A stretch of DNA of 59,588 nt from Verrucomicrobiia bacterium. GTDB lineage: Bacteria; Verrucomicrobiota; Verrucomicrobiia; Verrucomicrobiales; Akkermansiaceae. The position numbers and the translations under genes were made by a program. Within the stretch, counting starts at the first letter, position 1. Each line of letters opens with the position of its first letter. Under the pieces are notes generated by a model, which was given only the letters and a program-made list of their open reading frames with translations, searched no databases and was not told where the DNA came from. The stretch is from NCBI GenBank assembly GCA_030430455.1, contig JAUIJB010000014.1, positions 1 through 59,588 of the forward strand, given 5' to 3'. Shown here piece by piece: positions 40,830 through 51,987 of the stretch.

Positions 40830-41762
40830 ATGTTGCCGGAAGACTTGCAGATCGCCGTGTTGATGGGTGGACCCGGGTCCGAGCGGGAGGTCTCGCTGGC
40901 GTCCGGCCGGGCGGTGGTGGCGGCCCTGCGCAAGGCCGGGAGGAACGCCGTGGAGGTCGATGTCCCCGGCGGTGCCGACGGCGGCTTCGAGCTGCCCGCC
41001 GGCACCGGCCTGGCCTTCAATGTCATCCACGGCACCTACGGCGAGGACGGCGGGCTGCAGGCCGAGCTGGAGAAACGGGGCGTGCCGTACACCGGCGCGG
41101 GCCGCGAGTCGAGCCGGGTCGCCTTCGACAAGAACCTCGCCAAGCGCTGCTTCCTCGAGGCCGCGGTGCCGACCCCGGCCTCGGAGGTGCTCGACGTCTC
41201 CGGCGGGGGCGTCCTGCCGGAAATGACGCCGCCCTTCGTGGTCAAGGCGCCCTGCCAGGGGTCGAGCGTCGGCGTGCACATCGTCCGCGAGCCCGGCGAG
41301 GCCGCGGCGGCGATCGCCGACGCCGCCAAGTACGGCGACGAGGTGCTGGTCGAGCAGTTCGTCAAGGGGCGCGAGCTGACCGTCGGGATCCTCGACGGCA
41401 TGGCCCTGCCGGTGGTCGAGATCGTGCCGCCCGACGGCGTCTACGACATGGCCAGCAAGTACCCCTGGCTCAGCGGGGCCAGGGGGAGCCAGTACTTCTG
41501 CCCGGCCGAGCTCGACGTCGAGACCACCCGCCGGGTCCAGGCCGCCGCCCTCAAGGCCCACCAGTCGCTCGGGCTCGAGGTCTACTCGCGGGTCGACGTC
41601 CTGCTCGACGACCAGGGCATGCCCTTCGTCCTCGAGGCCAACACGATCCCGGGGATGACCGAGACCAGCCTGCTGCCGAAGAGCGCCGCCGCGGCGGGCA
41701 TGGATTTCGCCGCCCTGTGCCTGCGGATCGCCGACCTTTCCCTGCAACTCGGAGCCCGATGA
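40830..41762 (+). CDS. ddl: D-alanine--D-alanine ligase
   Basis: ATP-grasp enzyme that makes D-Ala-D-Ala for peptidoglycan. Seen: VLMGGPGSEREVSLASGRAV at the N terminus, FNVIHGTYGEDGGLQAELEK, YTGAGRESSRVAFDKNLAKR, VVKAPCQGSSVGVHIV, and the metal-binding FVLEANTIPGMTETSLLPKS. 310 residues. ATG at 40830 lies two bases after the murCB stop. The membrane protein gene starts on the very next base after its stop codon. Confidence 0.97.
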   Translation: MLPEDLQIAVLMGGPGSEREVSLASGRAVVAALRKAGRNAVEVDVPGGADGGFELPAGTGLAFNVIHGTYGEDGGLQAELEKRGVPYTGAGRESSRVAFDKNLAKRCFLEAAVPTPASEVLDVSGGGVLPEMTPPFVVKAPCQGSSVGVHIVREPGEAAAAIADAAKYGDEVLVEQFVKGRELTVGILDGMALPVVEIVPPDGVYDMASKYPWLSGARGSQYFCPAELDVETTRRVQAAALKAHQSLGLEVYSRVDVLLDDQGMPFVLEANTIPGMTETSLLPKSAAAAGMDFAALCLRIADLSLQLGAR

Positions 41763-42206
41763 ATGAACGACGAGCCCTACCGACCGCCGTCCGGGCCGAT
41801 GCCGCCGGAGCACCTGCTCCGGCCGGAGCGCGGCCGCGGCGTGGCGATCGCCGGGCTGCTGCTGCTGGTCGCCGGCAGCGCGCTTTCCACCCTGCTGCTG
41901 CTGGCGCTGGCGCGGCCGTTCGGCGAGCTGGCGGAGTCGGGCCGGGCGGATCCGGACGACCTCGCCGCGAGGATTTCCGGCGTGCTTGTCGTCAGTGCGA
42001 TCGGCATGGTGGCCACGCTGGCCGGCGGGGTGCTGTCGCTGATGGCGGTCCACGGCCCGGGAAACCGCGAGCGCTGGTTTCTCTGGCTCGGCCTGCCGGT
42101 TTCCATCCTGCAACTCGTCACCTTTCCCTTCGGTACCCTGATCGGGATCGGCCTGCTCTTCGGTTTCCTGGTGAAATGGAAGGAGTTCCGCGCCGCGGCC
42201 CGCTGA
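41763..42206 (+). CDS. small inner-membrane protein between ddl and ftsQ, hypothetical
   Basis: 147 residues with a proline-rich cytoplasmic N terminus (MNDEPYRPPSGPMPPEHLLR) and four hydrophobic segments at about 28-48, 72-95, 104-120 and 122-136. No family recognised. It starts directly at the ddl stop and is followed 18 bases later by ftsQ, so it belongs to the division unit and may be lineage-specific. The C terminus is short and basic (VKWKEFRAAAR). Confidence 0.75.
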   Translation: MNDEPYRPPSGPMPPEHLLRPERGRGVAIAGLLLLVAGSALSTLLLLALARPFGELAESGRADPDDLAARISGVLVVSAIGMVATLAGGVLSLMAVHGPGNRERWFLWLGLPVSILQLVTFPFGTLIGIGLLFGFLVKWKEFRAAAR

Positions 42207-42224
42207 CCACCCCCTGCTGACCCC

Positions 42225-43268
42225 ATGTTCAAGCGCAAGACATCGAGAGTACGCCATCGCAAGGAGGTCAGAATCCTCCGCGCGAACGTGATGTCGCCGC
42301 GCATCTTCTGGTTCGACCTGCTGCAGTTCTGCGGCCGGGCGATCAAGCTCCTGCTGCTCCTCGCGCTGCTCGCCGCGGCTGGCTGGGGGATCTGGCGCGG
42401 CGTCGAGGCGGGCCTGATCGACAACCAGGAGTTCCGCCTCAGCGAGATCCGCCTCAACCCGAACCCGGCGCTCGACGAGATCCGCCTGCTCGAGCTGACC
42501 GGCATCGACCTCGACGGCAGCCTGTTCGAGTGCGACGCGGGCGAGATCGAGGCCCGCCTCGAGGCCCTGCCGGAGCTGACCTCGGCGACCGTGCGGCGGG
42601 AGTTTCCCGGCACGCTGGTGGTCGATGTGACGGCCCGCAACCCGTGGCTCTGGGTCGCGTCCTCCTCGCGCGGCCTGCCCCCGCGCGACCCCGCCCGGGG
42701 ACTGCTGGTCGACCGCTCGGGATACGCCTTCCGCTGCCGTCCCGGGCTCTTCGAGGAGGCCGAGCAGCTGCCGGTCATCGAGATCGGCGACGAGGGCGAG
42801 CTGCCCGAGCCGGGGGAGTTCGTCCGCCACGAATCCTACCTCCGGGGGATCCGCCTGCTGGCGGTGGCAACCAAGGCGATGCCCGAGGCGCCGCAGTGGA
42901 TCGACACCATCCGCCAGGCGAAGTCCTGGGCCAGCGAGCTGACCACCCGCGACGAGATCACCGCCACCTTCGGGCACGAGGAGCTCGAGCGCCAGATGGG
43001 CGACTTCCTGGCCGCCGTCGAGCACGCCCGCGACAAGGAGCGCCGGCTCAAGACGATCCTGCTGATCGGCAAGCGCAGCATTCCGGTGACCTACTGGGAC
43101 GCGCCACCCCGCGCGGTCATCGTCGAGGAACCGGTCCTGGTGCGCCCCGCGACCCGCCCGGCCGGGGCCGGCAGCGAGCCCGCAAGTTCCCCCGCGGAGG
43201 CCCCCGCCGGGGCCCCCGATGGGGAGCTAGAGGTGGATCGGGACTTGCGCGAACTGCTCGAACGGTGA
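42225..43268 (+). CDS. ftsQ: cell division protein FtsQ (POTRA domain)
   Basis: Bitopic divisome protein linking the cytoplasmic ring to periplasmic wall synthesis. Seen: a strongly basic cytoplasmic N terminus (FKRKTSRVRHRKEVRILRAN), one membrane helix (IKLLLLLALLAAAGWGIWRG, about 39-58), then a POTRA region (FRLSEIRLNPNPALDEIRLL, LEALPELTSATVRREFPGTL with VVDV) and the FtsQ/DivIB beta domain (LLVDRSGYAFRC). The last 50 residues are a Pro/Ala/Glu-rich tail unlike E. coli. 347 residues; assignment rests on architecture and position before ftsA. Confidence 0.88.
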   Translation: MFKRKTSRVRHRKEVRILRANVMSPRIFWFDLLQFCGRAIKLLLLLALLAAAGWGIWRGVEAGLIDNQEFRLSEIRLNPNPALDEIRLLELTGIDLDGSLFECDAGEIEARLEALPELTSATVRREFPGTLVVDVTARNPWLWVASSSRGLPPRDPARGLLVDRSGYAFRCRPGLFEEAEQLPVIEIGDEGELPEPGEFVRHESYLRGIRLLAVATKAMPEAPQWIDTIRQAKSWASELTTRDEITATFGHEELERQMGDFLAAVEHARDKERRLKTILLIGKRSIPVTYWDAPPRAVIVEEPVLVRPATRPAGAGSEPASSPAEAPAGAPDGELEVDRDLRELLER

Positions 43269-43287
43269 TCGATCGCCCCTGAAACCC

Positions 43288-44487
43288 ATGGCACGCAGCA
43301 AGATCCACGTCGGACTCGAGATCGGAACCAGCAAGATCTGCATGGTGGTCGGCGAGGTGAAGTCCGACGGCTCGGTCAAGATCCTCGGCGTGGGCCAGGC
43401 CAAGTCGGTCGGCGTCCGCAAGGGCGAGATCTACGATTTTCCCCAGGTCCGGGCCTGCGTGAAGGACGCCCTGGTCAAGGCGGAGGACGCCAGCGACGTC
43501 GAGATCGGCAGCGTCTTCCTCTCGGTCACCGGCGCCCACATCCGCGGTGTCAACAACCGCGGCAGCTTCCGCCTGCCCGACGGCGAGGACACCATCCACC
43601 CGGAGCACGTCGACGAGGCCAAGGAGATCGCCCGCGCGGTGGCGATCCCGGCCGACCATGTCTACCTGCACCACGTGATCCGCAAGTTCGGGGTCGATGG
43701 CTTCGAGCACGCCAGCAGCCCGGTCGGCCTCTCCGGGCGGACCGTCGACTCCGACTTCCACGTCGTCCACGGCATCCGCTCGCGCATCGAGAACCAGATC
43801 AAGTGCGTGCGCGAGATGCCGCTCGACATCGACGACCTCGTCTTCGCGCCCATCGCCACGGCGCAGGTGGCGCTCGACCGCGAGTCGCGCGAGCGCGGCG
43901 CGCTGGTGATCGACGTCGGCGGCGGCACCACCGACTACGCGCTCTATTTCGACGGCGTGATCGAGGCCACCGGCTGCATCCCGGTCGGCGGCGACCACAT
44001 CACCAACGACATCCACCTGGTCACCGGCCTGCCCTTCTCCAAGGCGGAGGTGCTGAAGGTCCGCGAGGGCGACGCCTCGGGCGACGTGGCGCGCTCGGTG
44101 GGGGTGGTCAAGATCGGCGACGACAAGGGCTTCGCCGAGGTCGAGGTGAAGCGGGAGTTGCTCAACGAGATCATCCGCCAGCGCCTCGAGGAGACGCTGC
44201 GCCTGCTCCTGCGGCGGCTGCCGCCCGGGGCGATGGAGCGGGTCGGCACCGGCGTCTTCCTGTCCGGCGGGACCAGCCTGATGCGCGGATTCGGCGAGCT
44301 GGCGCACGATGTCTTTCATCGCGACATCTACCGTCCCGAGCCGCCGGAGCTCAGTGGCGTGCAAGCGAGCTTCAAAGATCCGCAGTTTACGACTACCCTC
44401 GGGCTGATCCGCTACGCCCAGATCCTCGAGACCGAGCGCGCGCCCAAGCGCGGCCTGCTGCGCCGCATGATTCCCTTTCTCCGCTAG
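43288..44487 (+). CDS. ftsA: cell division protein FtsA
   Basis: Actin-like ATPase that tethers FtsZ to the membrane. Seen: GLEIGTSKICMVVGEV (phosphate 1), the FtsA-specific 1C domain region DFPQVRACVKDALVKAEDAS, VTGAHIRGVNNRGSF, LVIDVGGGTTDYALYFDG (phosphate 2), and GTGVFLSGGTSLMRGFGELA (adenosine). The C terminus GLLRRMIPFLR is an amphipathic membrane-targeting helix. 399 residues. Downstream, a 3-copy tandem repeat fills the gap to ftsZ. Confidence 0.96.
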   Translation: MARSKIHVGLEIGTSKICMVVGEVKSDGSVKILGVGQAKSVGVRKGEIYDFPQVRACVKDALVKAEDASDVEIGSVFLSVTGAHIRGVNNRGSFRLPDGEDTIHPEHVDEAKEIARAVAIPADHVYLHHVIRKFGVDGFEHASSPVGLSGRTVDSDFHVVHGIRSRIENQIKCVREMPLDIDDLVFAPIATAQVALDRESRERGALVIDVGGGTTDYALYFDGVIEATGCIPVGGDHITNDIHLVTGLPFSKAEVLKVREGDASGDVARSVGVVKIGDDKGFAEVEVKRELLNEIIRQRLEETLRLLLRRLPPGAMERVGTGVFLSGGTSLMRGFGELAHDVFHRDIYRPEPPELSGVQASFKDPQFTTTLGLIRYAQILETERAPKRGLLRRMIPFLR

Positions 44488-44528
44488 TTTCCGCTGAACT
44501 GCCCCACCAACTGCTCCTCCCCCCGCCA

Positions 44529-44591
44529 CACCAACCGATCCCCCCCGCCCACCAACCGATCCCCCCCGCCCACCAACCGATCCCCCCCGCC
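44529..44591. repeat. 21-bp tandem repeat between ftsA and ftsZ, three copies
   Basis: Three exact copies of a 21-bp unit starting CACCAACCGATCCCCCCCG, at 44529-44549, 44550-44570 and 44571-44591. The plus strand is almost pure C-rich purine-poor sequence, so the transcript leader of ftsZ here would be unstructured and C-rich. It ends 29 bases before the ftsZ ATG. Confidence 0.9.
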
Positions 44592-44620
44592 CAGCCCATC
44601 CATCGAACCGACCGACTGCC

Positions 44621-46345
44621 ATGATTGAATTTCCTCGTGATCCCCAGGACCGGATTCCGACTTCCCTCGTCAAGATCGTGGGACTCGGTGGCGCCGGCGC
44701 CAACATGCTCGACCGCGTCGCCCTGGACGGCCTCGACGGTGCCGAAATGCTGGCCCTCAACACCGACATCCGCACGCTTTCGGGATCGGTCGCCGCCGAG
44801 CGGATCCAGCTCGGCCGCAACCTGACCAAGGGGCTCGGCACCGGGGGCGACCCGGAGCTCGGCCAGCAGGCGGTGCTCGAGGCGGAGGATGAGATCCGCG
44901 CCGCGATGAAGAACCGCAAGATCGTCTTCGTCTGCGTCGGCCTCGGTGGCGGGACCGGCTCGGGGGCCGCGCCGATCGTCTGCCGGGTGGCCCGCGAGGA
45001 GGGCGCCTTCGTGGTGGTCTTCGCCAGCATGCCCTTCGTCTTCGAGGGCCGCCGCCGGCGTGACCAGGCCGAGACGGCGCTCAACGAGCTCGCCGTCCTG
45101 TCCAACGCCCTGGTGACCTTCGACAACGGCCGGATGGGCGAGATGGTGCTCGCCAAGCAGGGCATCCACGAGGCCTTCGCCGCGGCCGACCGGATGATCT
45201 CCGAGAGCATCAAGGCGGTCATCCGCCTCGTCGTGCGCCCCGGGATCATCCACGTCGGTCTCGACGACCTGATGAGCGCCCTGCGCACGACCCGCTCGCG
45301 CTGCCTGTTCGGCTCGGGCATCGCCCGCGGCAAGGACCGCGCCCAGAAGGCGCTGCGCAACGCCCTGTCCAGCCCCCTGCTCGACCAGGGCTCGCTGCTG
45401 CGCGACGCGCAGACCGTGCTGGTCCACCTCTGCGGCGGCGAGGACCTGACCCTGTTCGAGATCGAGCTGCTGATGGAGAGCCTCGGCAAGCACATCCCGG
45501 AGACCGCCCACATCCTGTTCGGCGCGGCGGTGGACCCGGGGATGGCCGACCAGCTGAGCGTCACCCTGGTGAGCTCGCTGCCGGAGGAACGCCTGCGCGA
45601 CACCACGGCGGGAATGCTGCCGACCTCGGCGGCCGGGCTCGAGCCCAGCGAGGGATTCAAAAGCGCCCCGGCCAAGCGGGAAGCGAATCCCGAACCGGAG
45701 CCGGAGCCGGAGTCCGAACCCGAGCCGGAGCCGGAGCCGGAGCCCGAAGCGGTCGAGGAGGAGCCGGCTCCGAAGCTCGAGCAGATCGACGAGAGCGAGT
45801 TCACCGAGGCTTTCGAGCCCGATGCCGAGCAACCCGGGGTCGCCGACGAGGAGGAGCCCGAAGTCGCCCAGGCGGCCGAGTTCGTGCCGCAGGACGAGGA
45901 TCAAGCTCCCGATGACGACGCGGCAGCGGACCCGGCGGACGAGGAGGAGCCCGCACCGGTCGGCAAGGCCGGCCCGGAAGGGGAGGAAGGGGAGGATGGG
46001 GAGGACCCGGAGGATGAGGACTCCGGCGACGCGAAGAAGTCCGACGAGGCGCCCTTCGCCGAGTCCGGCTTTTCCTTCAAGCCGGCCGGCAAGGAACTGC
46101 CCAAGAGGCGCCGGCTCTTCAAGGGGGAGAAGGGTGAGAAGGGCGACAAGGAGGAGAATCCGGCCGACCAGGATGCCTTCGACGAGTTGCCCGGCTTCGA
46201 TGATTTCGCCGGGGAGGAGGATTCCTCGCAGTCCGAGCTCAGCCTCGAGGGTGGCCCGCGCGGGCGCTTCGAAGGCGAGGAGCCCAGCATGTTCGAGGGC
46301 GAGGACCTCGACATCCCGGCCTTCCTTCGCAAGAAGAAGGGTTGA
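44621..46345 (+). CDS. ftsZ: cell division protein FtsZ with long acidic C-terminal tail
   Basis: Tubulin-like GTPase forming the division ring. GTPase core, residues about 15-325: GLGGAGANMLDRV (T1), LNTDIRTLSGS (T3), the signature VGLGGGTGSGAAPIV (T4, 106-120), PFVFEGRRRR and NALVTFDNGRM. In the T7 loop the sequence is GIIHVGLDDLMSAL (208-221), where the usual N-V-D-F-A-D is replaced by H-V-G-L-D-D. After 325 comes about 235 residues of Glu/Pro/Asp-rich linker (PEPEPEPESEPEPEPEPEPE, EEGEDGEDPEDED, KGEKGEKGDKEEN), ending in DLDIPAFLRKKKG, a canonical FtsA-binding tail. Confidence 0.95.
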   Translation: MIEFPRDPQDRIPTSLVKIVGLGGAGANMLDRVALDGLDGAEMLALNTDIRTLSGSVAAERIQLGRNLTKGLGTGGDPELGQQAVLEAEDEIRAAMKNRKIVFVCVGLGGGTGSGAAPIVCRVAREEGAFVVVFASMPFVFEGRRRRDQAETALNELAVLSNALVTFDNGRMGEMVLAKQGIHEAFAAADRMISESIKAVIRLVVRPGIIHVGLDDLMSALRTTRSRCLFGSGIARGKDRAQKALRNALSSPLLDQGSLLRDAQTVLVHLCGGEDLTLFEIELLMESLGKHIPETAHILFGAAVDPGMADQLSVTLVSSLPEERLRDTTAGMLPTSAAGLEPSEGFKSAPAKREANPEPEPEPESEPEPEPEPEPEAVEEEPAPKLEQIDESEFTEAFEPDAEQPGVADEEEPEVAQAAEFVPQDEDQAPDDDAAADPADEEEPAPVGKAGPEGEEGEDGEDPEDEDSGDAKKSDEAPFAESGFSFKPAGKELPKRRRLFKGEKGEKGDKEENPADQDAFDELPGFDDFAGEEDSSQSELSLEGGPRGRFEGEEPSMFEGEDLDIPAFLRKKKG

Positions 46346-46370
46346 ACGAAAACGTCACCGCCTGAAAATG

Positions 46371-46408
46371 GACGACCCCGCCCTGCCCGAAGGCCTGGCG
46401 AGGTCGTC
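46371..46408 (+). terminator. hairpin after ftsZ
   Basis: GACGACCCCGCC at 46371-46382 pairs with GGCGAGGTCGTC at 46397-46408 (one mismatch or wobble), followed by TCCCCCC rather than T. It starts 25 bases after the ftsZ stop and could end the division unit. Confidence 0.4.
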
Positions 46409-46567
46409 TCCCCCCAAAGAAAGTGCGGGCCCTGGGGCCTCTCGGCTCCGGATTGTCACGCCATCGTGAACGGTCCGGAAACGCGTTTATCATTCATCTC
46501 CGGGGCCTCCCCGACAATGCGTGTTGATACTTACGAGTAATTACGCAAGAGTGTCTCCGGTTGACGG

Positions 46568-47704
46568 ATGTCCGTGACGAGCGTCCGCGGCCGTCGGAAT
46601 CGCCGTAGTCGAATCGCCCTAGTCGTGCTGGGAAAACCTTTTTTTGCCCTCTGCCAGTCGCTGCAGGACGCGCAGTCGTTCAGTGAGGTGGCCGAGATGA
46701 TCTCCAGCCAGATGCCCCCGCTGGTTGGCGCGGAGGACCTGTCGTTCATCGTCTTCGACAACGACGGCATGGTGGACTCGATCTTCGGCCATGGCCCGAT
46801 CGCCTCGCGGATGAGGAACAAGATGGAGAAGACCCGGCTCCATGCGCCCGGTCACCCGGTCATGAGCCGCCACGACCTCTGGCACCCCGGTGAACTGGGC
46901 TTCGCGGTGAGCGACTTCATGGACCCGGAGGAATACCGCGAATGCGAGTTCAACCGCGAGGTGAAGGGTGAGCTCGCCAGCGAGGACGCCCTGTTCGGCC
47001 GTGCGGTCACCAGCCACGACCGCCAGACGCTGATGACCGCCTGCCGCCTTCAGGGGACCTTCTCGTCGACCGAACGTGAGATCTTCGACGTTCTCCTCTA
47101 CACCGTCCGCGCCGTGCTCGAGAAGATCGCGGGGGGCAACCTCGAGCACCAGGTGATGCAGTACCTGCTCACCACCCGCACCAACGCGCCCAACGGCTTC
47201 TTCCTCCTCAAGACCAACCACGAGGTGCTGCCGCTCAACAACGACGCCGTTCAGATCACCGAGTCGTGGTGGGGCGTCGACGAGGCGGTCCGGGAACTCG
47301 ACATGGACACCGTGCTGCGGATCGGCAACGAGCTCCACCAGGCCTGGGAGGATCCGATCACCGCCCGCTTCAAGAAGGTCGAGCTCGACCTCGGCGGCGG
47401 CATGATGTCGATCTACGCGATCCAGAAGATCAACGGCGAGGTCATCTTCATCCTGCCGATCGCCGGAGGCCCCGAGAGCATGGCCGGGAGCGAGCTGGTG
47501 GCCGAGGTGCTCACCCGGCGCCAGCGCGAGATCATGGACTGGATCGCCGAGGGCAAGACCAGCGCCGAGGTGGCGATCATCCTCGACATCAGCCCGCGCA
47601 CGGTCGAGAAGCACCTTGAGGCGGTGTTCCAGCGCCTCGGCGTGGAGAACCGCATCGCCGCGGTGCGCCGCTTCCTCGACCTCAAGGCCGGCCAGCCGGT
47701 GTGA
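46568..47704 (+). CDS. LuxR-family transcriptional regulator, GAF-like sensor region
   Basis: 378 residues. The C-terminal LuxR HTH is LTRRQREIMDWIAEGKTSAE plus VAIILDISPRTVEKHLEAVF. The N-terminal 300 residues look like a soluble sensory region (SFSEVAEMISSQMPPLVGAE, SFIVFDNDGMVDSIFGHGP), resembling GAF-type LuxR regulators of the verrucomicrobial and planctomycete lineage; no receiver Asp is seen. The region upstream is AT-rich (AATGCGTGTTGATACTTACG near 46519). It follows the division cluster and is convergent with metH, 16 bases apart. The start could be ATG at 46568 or a later codon. Confidence 0.85.
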   Translation: MSVTSVRGRRNRRSRIALVVLGKPFFALCQSLQDAQSFSEVAEMISSQMPPLVGAEDLSFIVFDNDGMVDSIFGHGPIASRMRNKMEKTRLHAPGHPVMSRHDLWHPGELGFAVSDFMDPEEYRECEFNREVKGELASEDALFGRAVTSHDRQTLMTACRLQGTFSSTEREIFDVLLYTVRAVLEKIAGGNLEHQVMQYLLTTRTNAPNGFFLLKTNHEVLPLNNDAVQITESWWGVDEAVRELDMDTVLRIGNELHQAWEDPITARFKKVELDLGGGMMSIYAIQKINGEVIFILPIAGGPESMAGSELVAEVLTRRQREIMDWIAEGKTSAEVAIILDISPRTVEKHLEAVFQRLGVENRIAAVRRFLDLKAGQPV

Positions 47705-47720
47705 CCCCGGGCGAACCCGC

Positions 47721-51569
<3,849 letters not shown>

Positions 51570-51987
51570 GCGCGAGACGCTAAGAAAAACCGCGCCCGCT
51601 ACAAGTGACAAATCATCATATCGCGATTTGATGATGGGTTGGGTAGTGGGTCGGATTTCTGGGCTCGGCACGGGCTCGGTAGACCGCCCGGGCCCCGCTG
51701 TTCGGTGATTTCGGCCCCTGGCCGGTCGGAGCAGCCGGTGGCCACGGCCTCACCTGGTCGGACGAGGACCCTCCAGGACCCGCCGCGCAGGATTCCCAAG
51801 GATCCCAACTAAAGGTATGTCCTTTTATCAAGAGAGCCGACTCCTGGCTGGGCGAGCTAAACCGGCCTGTCCCTTTGAGCTTGGGGGCGAGCTGAGCTGG
51901 CCTGTCCCTCTGGAGGAGCGGCGCTTTCGCGGGCGATCTACGTGGTCACGGGCTTGCCAGTCGGGCGAGGATGGGGAGAGTCGGGGC
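51570..51987. other. 418-bp intergenic region between metH and the DUF2868 gene
   Basis: Holds the divergent promoters. On the metH side is the near-perfect palindrome at 51612-51635. On the other side is a 28-bp word beginning GGGCGAGCTAAACCGGCCTG, at 51850-51877, repeated with a few changes at 51885-51912 (period 35). TTTTATCAAGAGAG at 51831-51844 looks like a SAM riboswitch opening but the rest of that structure is absent. No riboswitch or RNA gene is recognised. Confidence 0.6.
51612..51635. promoter_or_regulatory. 24-bp near-perfect palindrome upstream of metH
   Basis: Outer arms ATCATCA and TGATGAT and the central palindrome ATCGCGAT share one centre (51623.5), and only one pair (T/T) is mismatched. 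It lies 43 bases before the metH ATG in the metH promoter. The size and symmetry suit a dimeric repressor such as an ArsR-type methionine-cycle regulator. No regulator gene is nearby. Confidence 0.5.

Noticed and set aside
43117..45804. An 895-codon open frame antisense to ftsA and ftsZ.
   Set aside because: Shadow of ftsA-ftsZ; no motif, and the ftsA and ftsZ motifs are complete.
51570..51830. A possible cobalamin or SAH riboswitch before metH.
   Set aside because: I read the reverse strand and found no B12 box (AGYCAGGAGACCTGCC) nor the SAH core, only a palindrome.
51831..51850. TTTTATCAAGAGAG, resembling the start of a SAM-I riboswitch.
   Set aside because: The GAGGGA, GGCCC..GAUGAAACC and GCAACC parts do not follow, and the downstream gene is not a methionine gene. 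metH is on the other strand.
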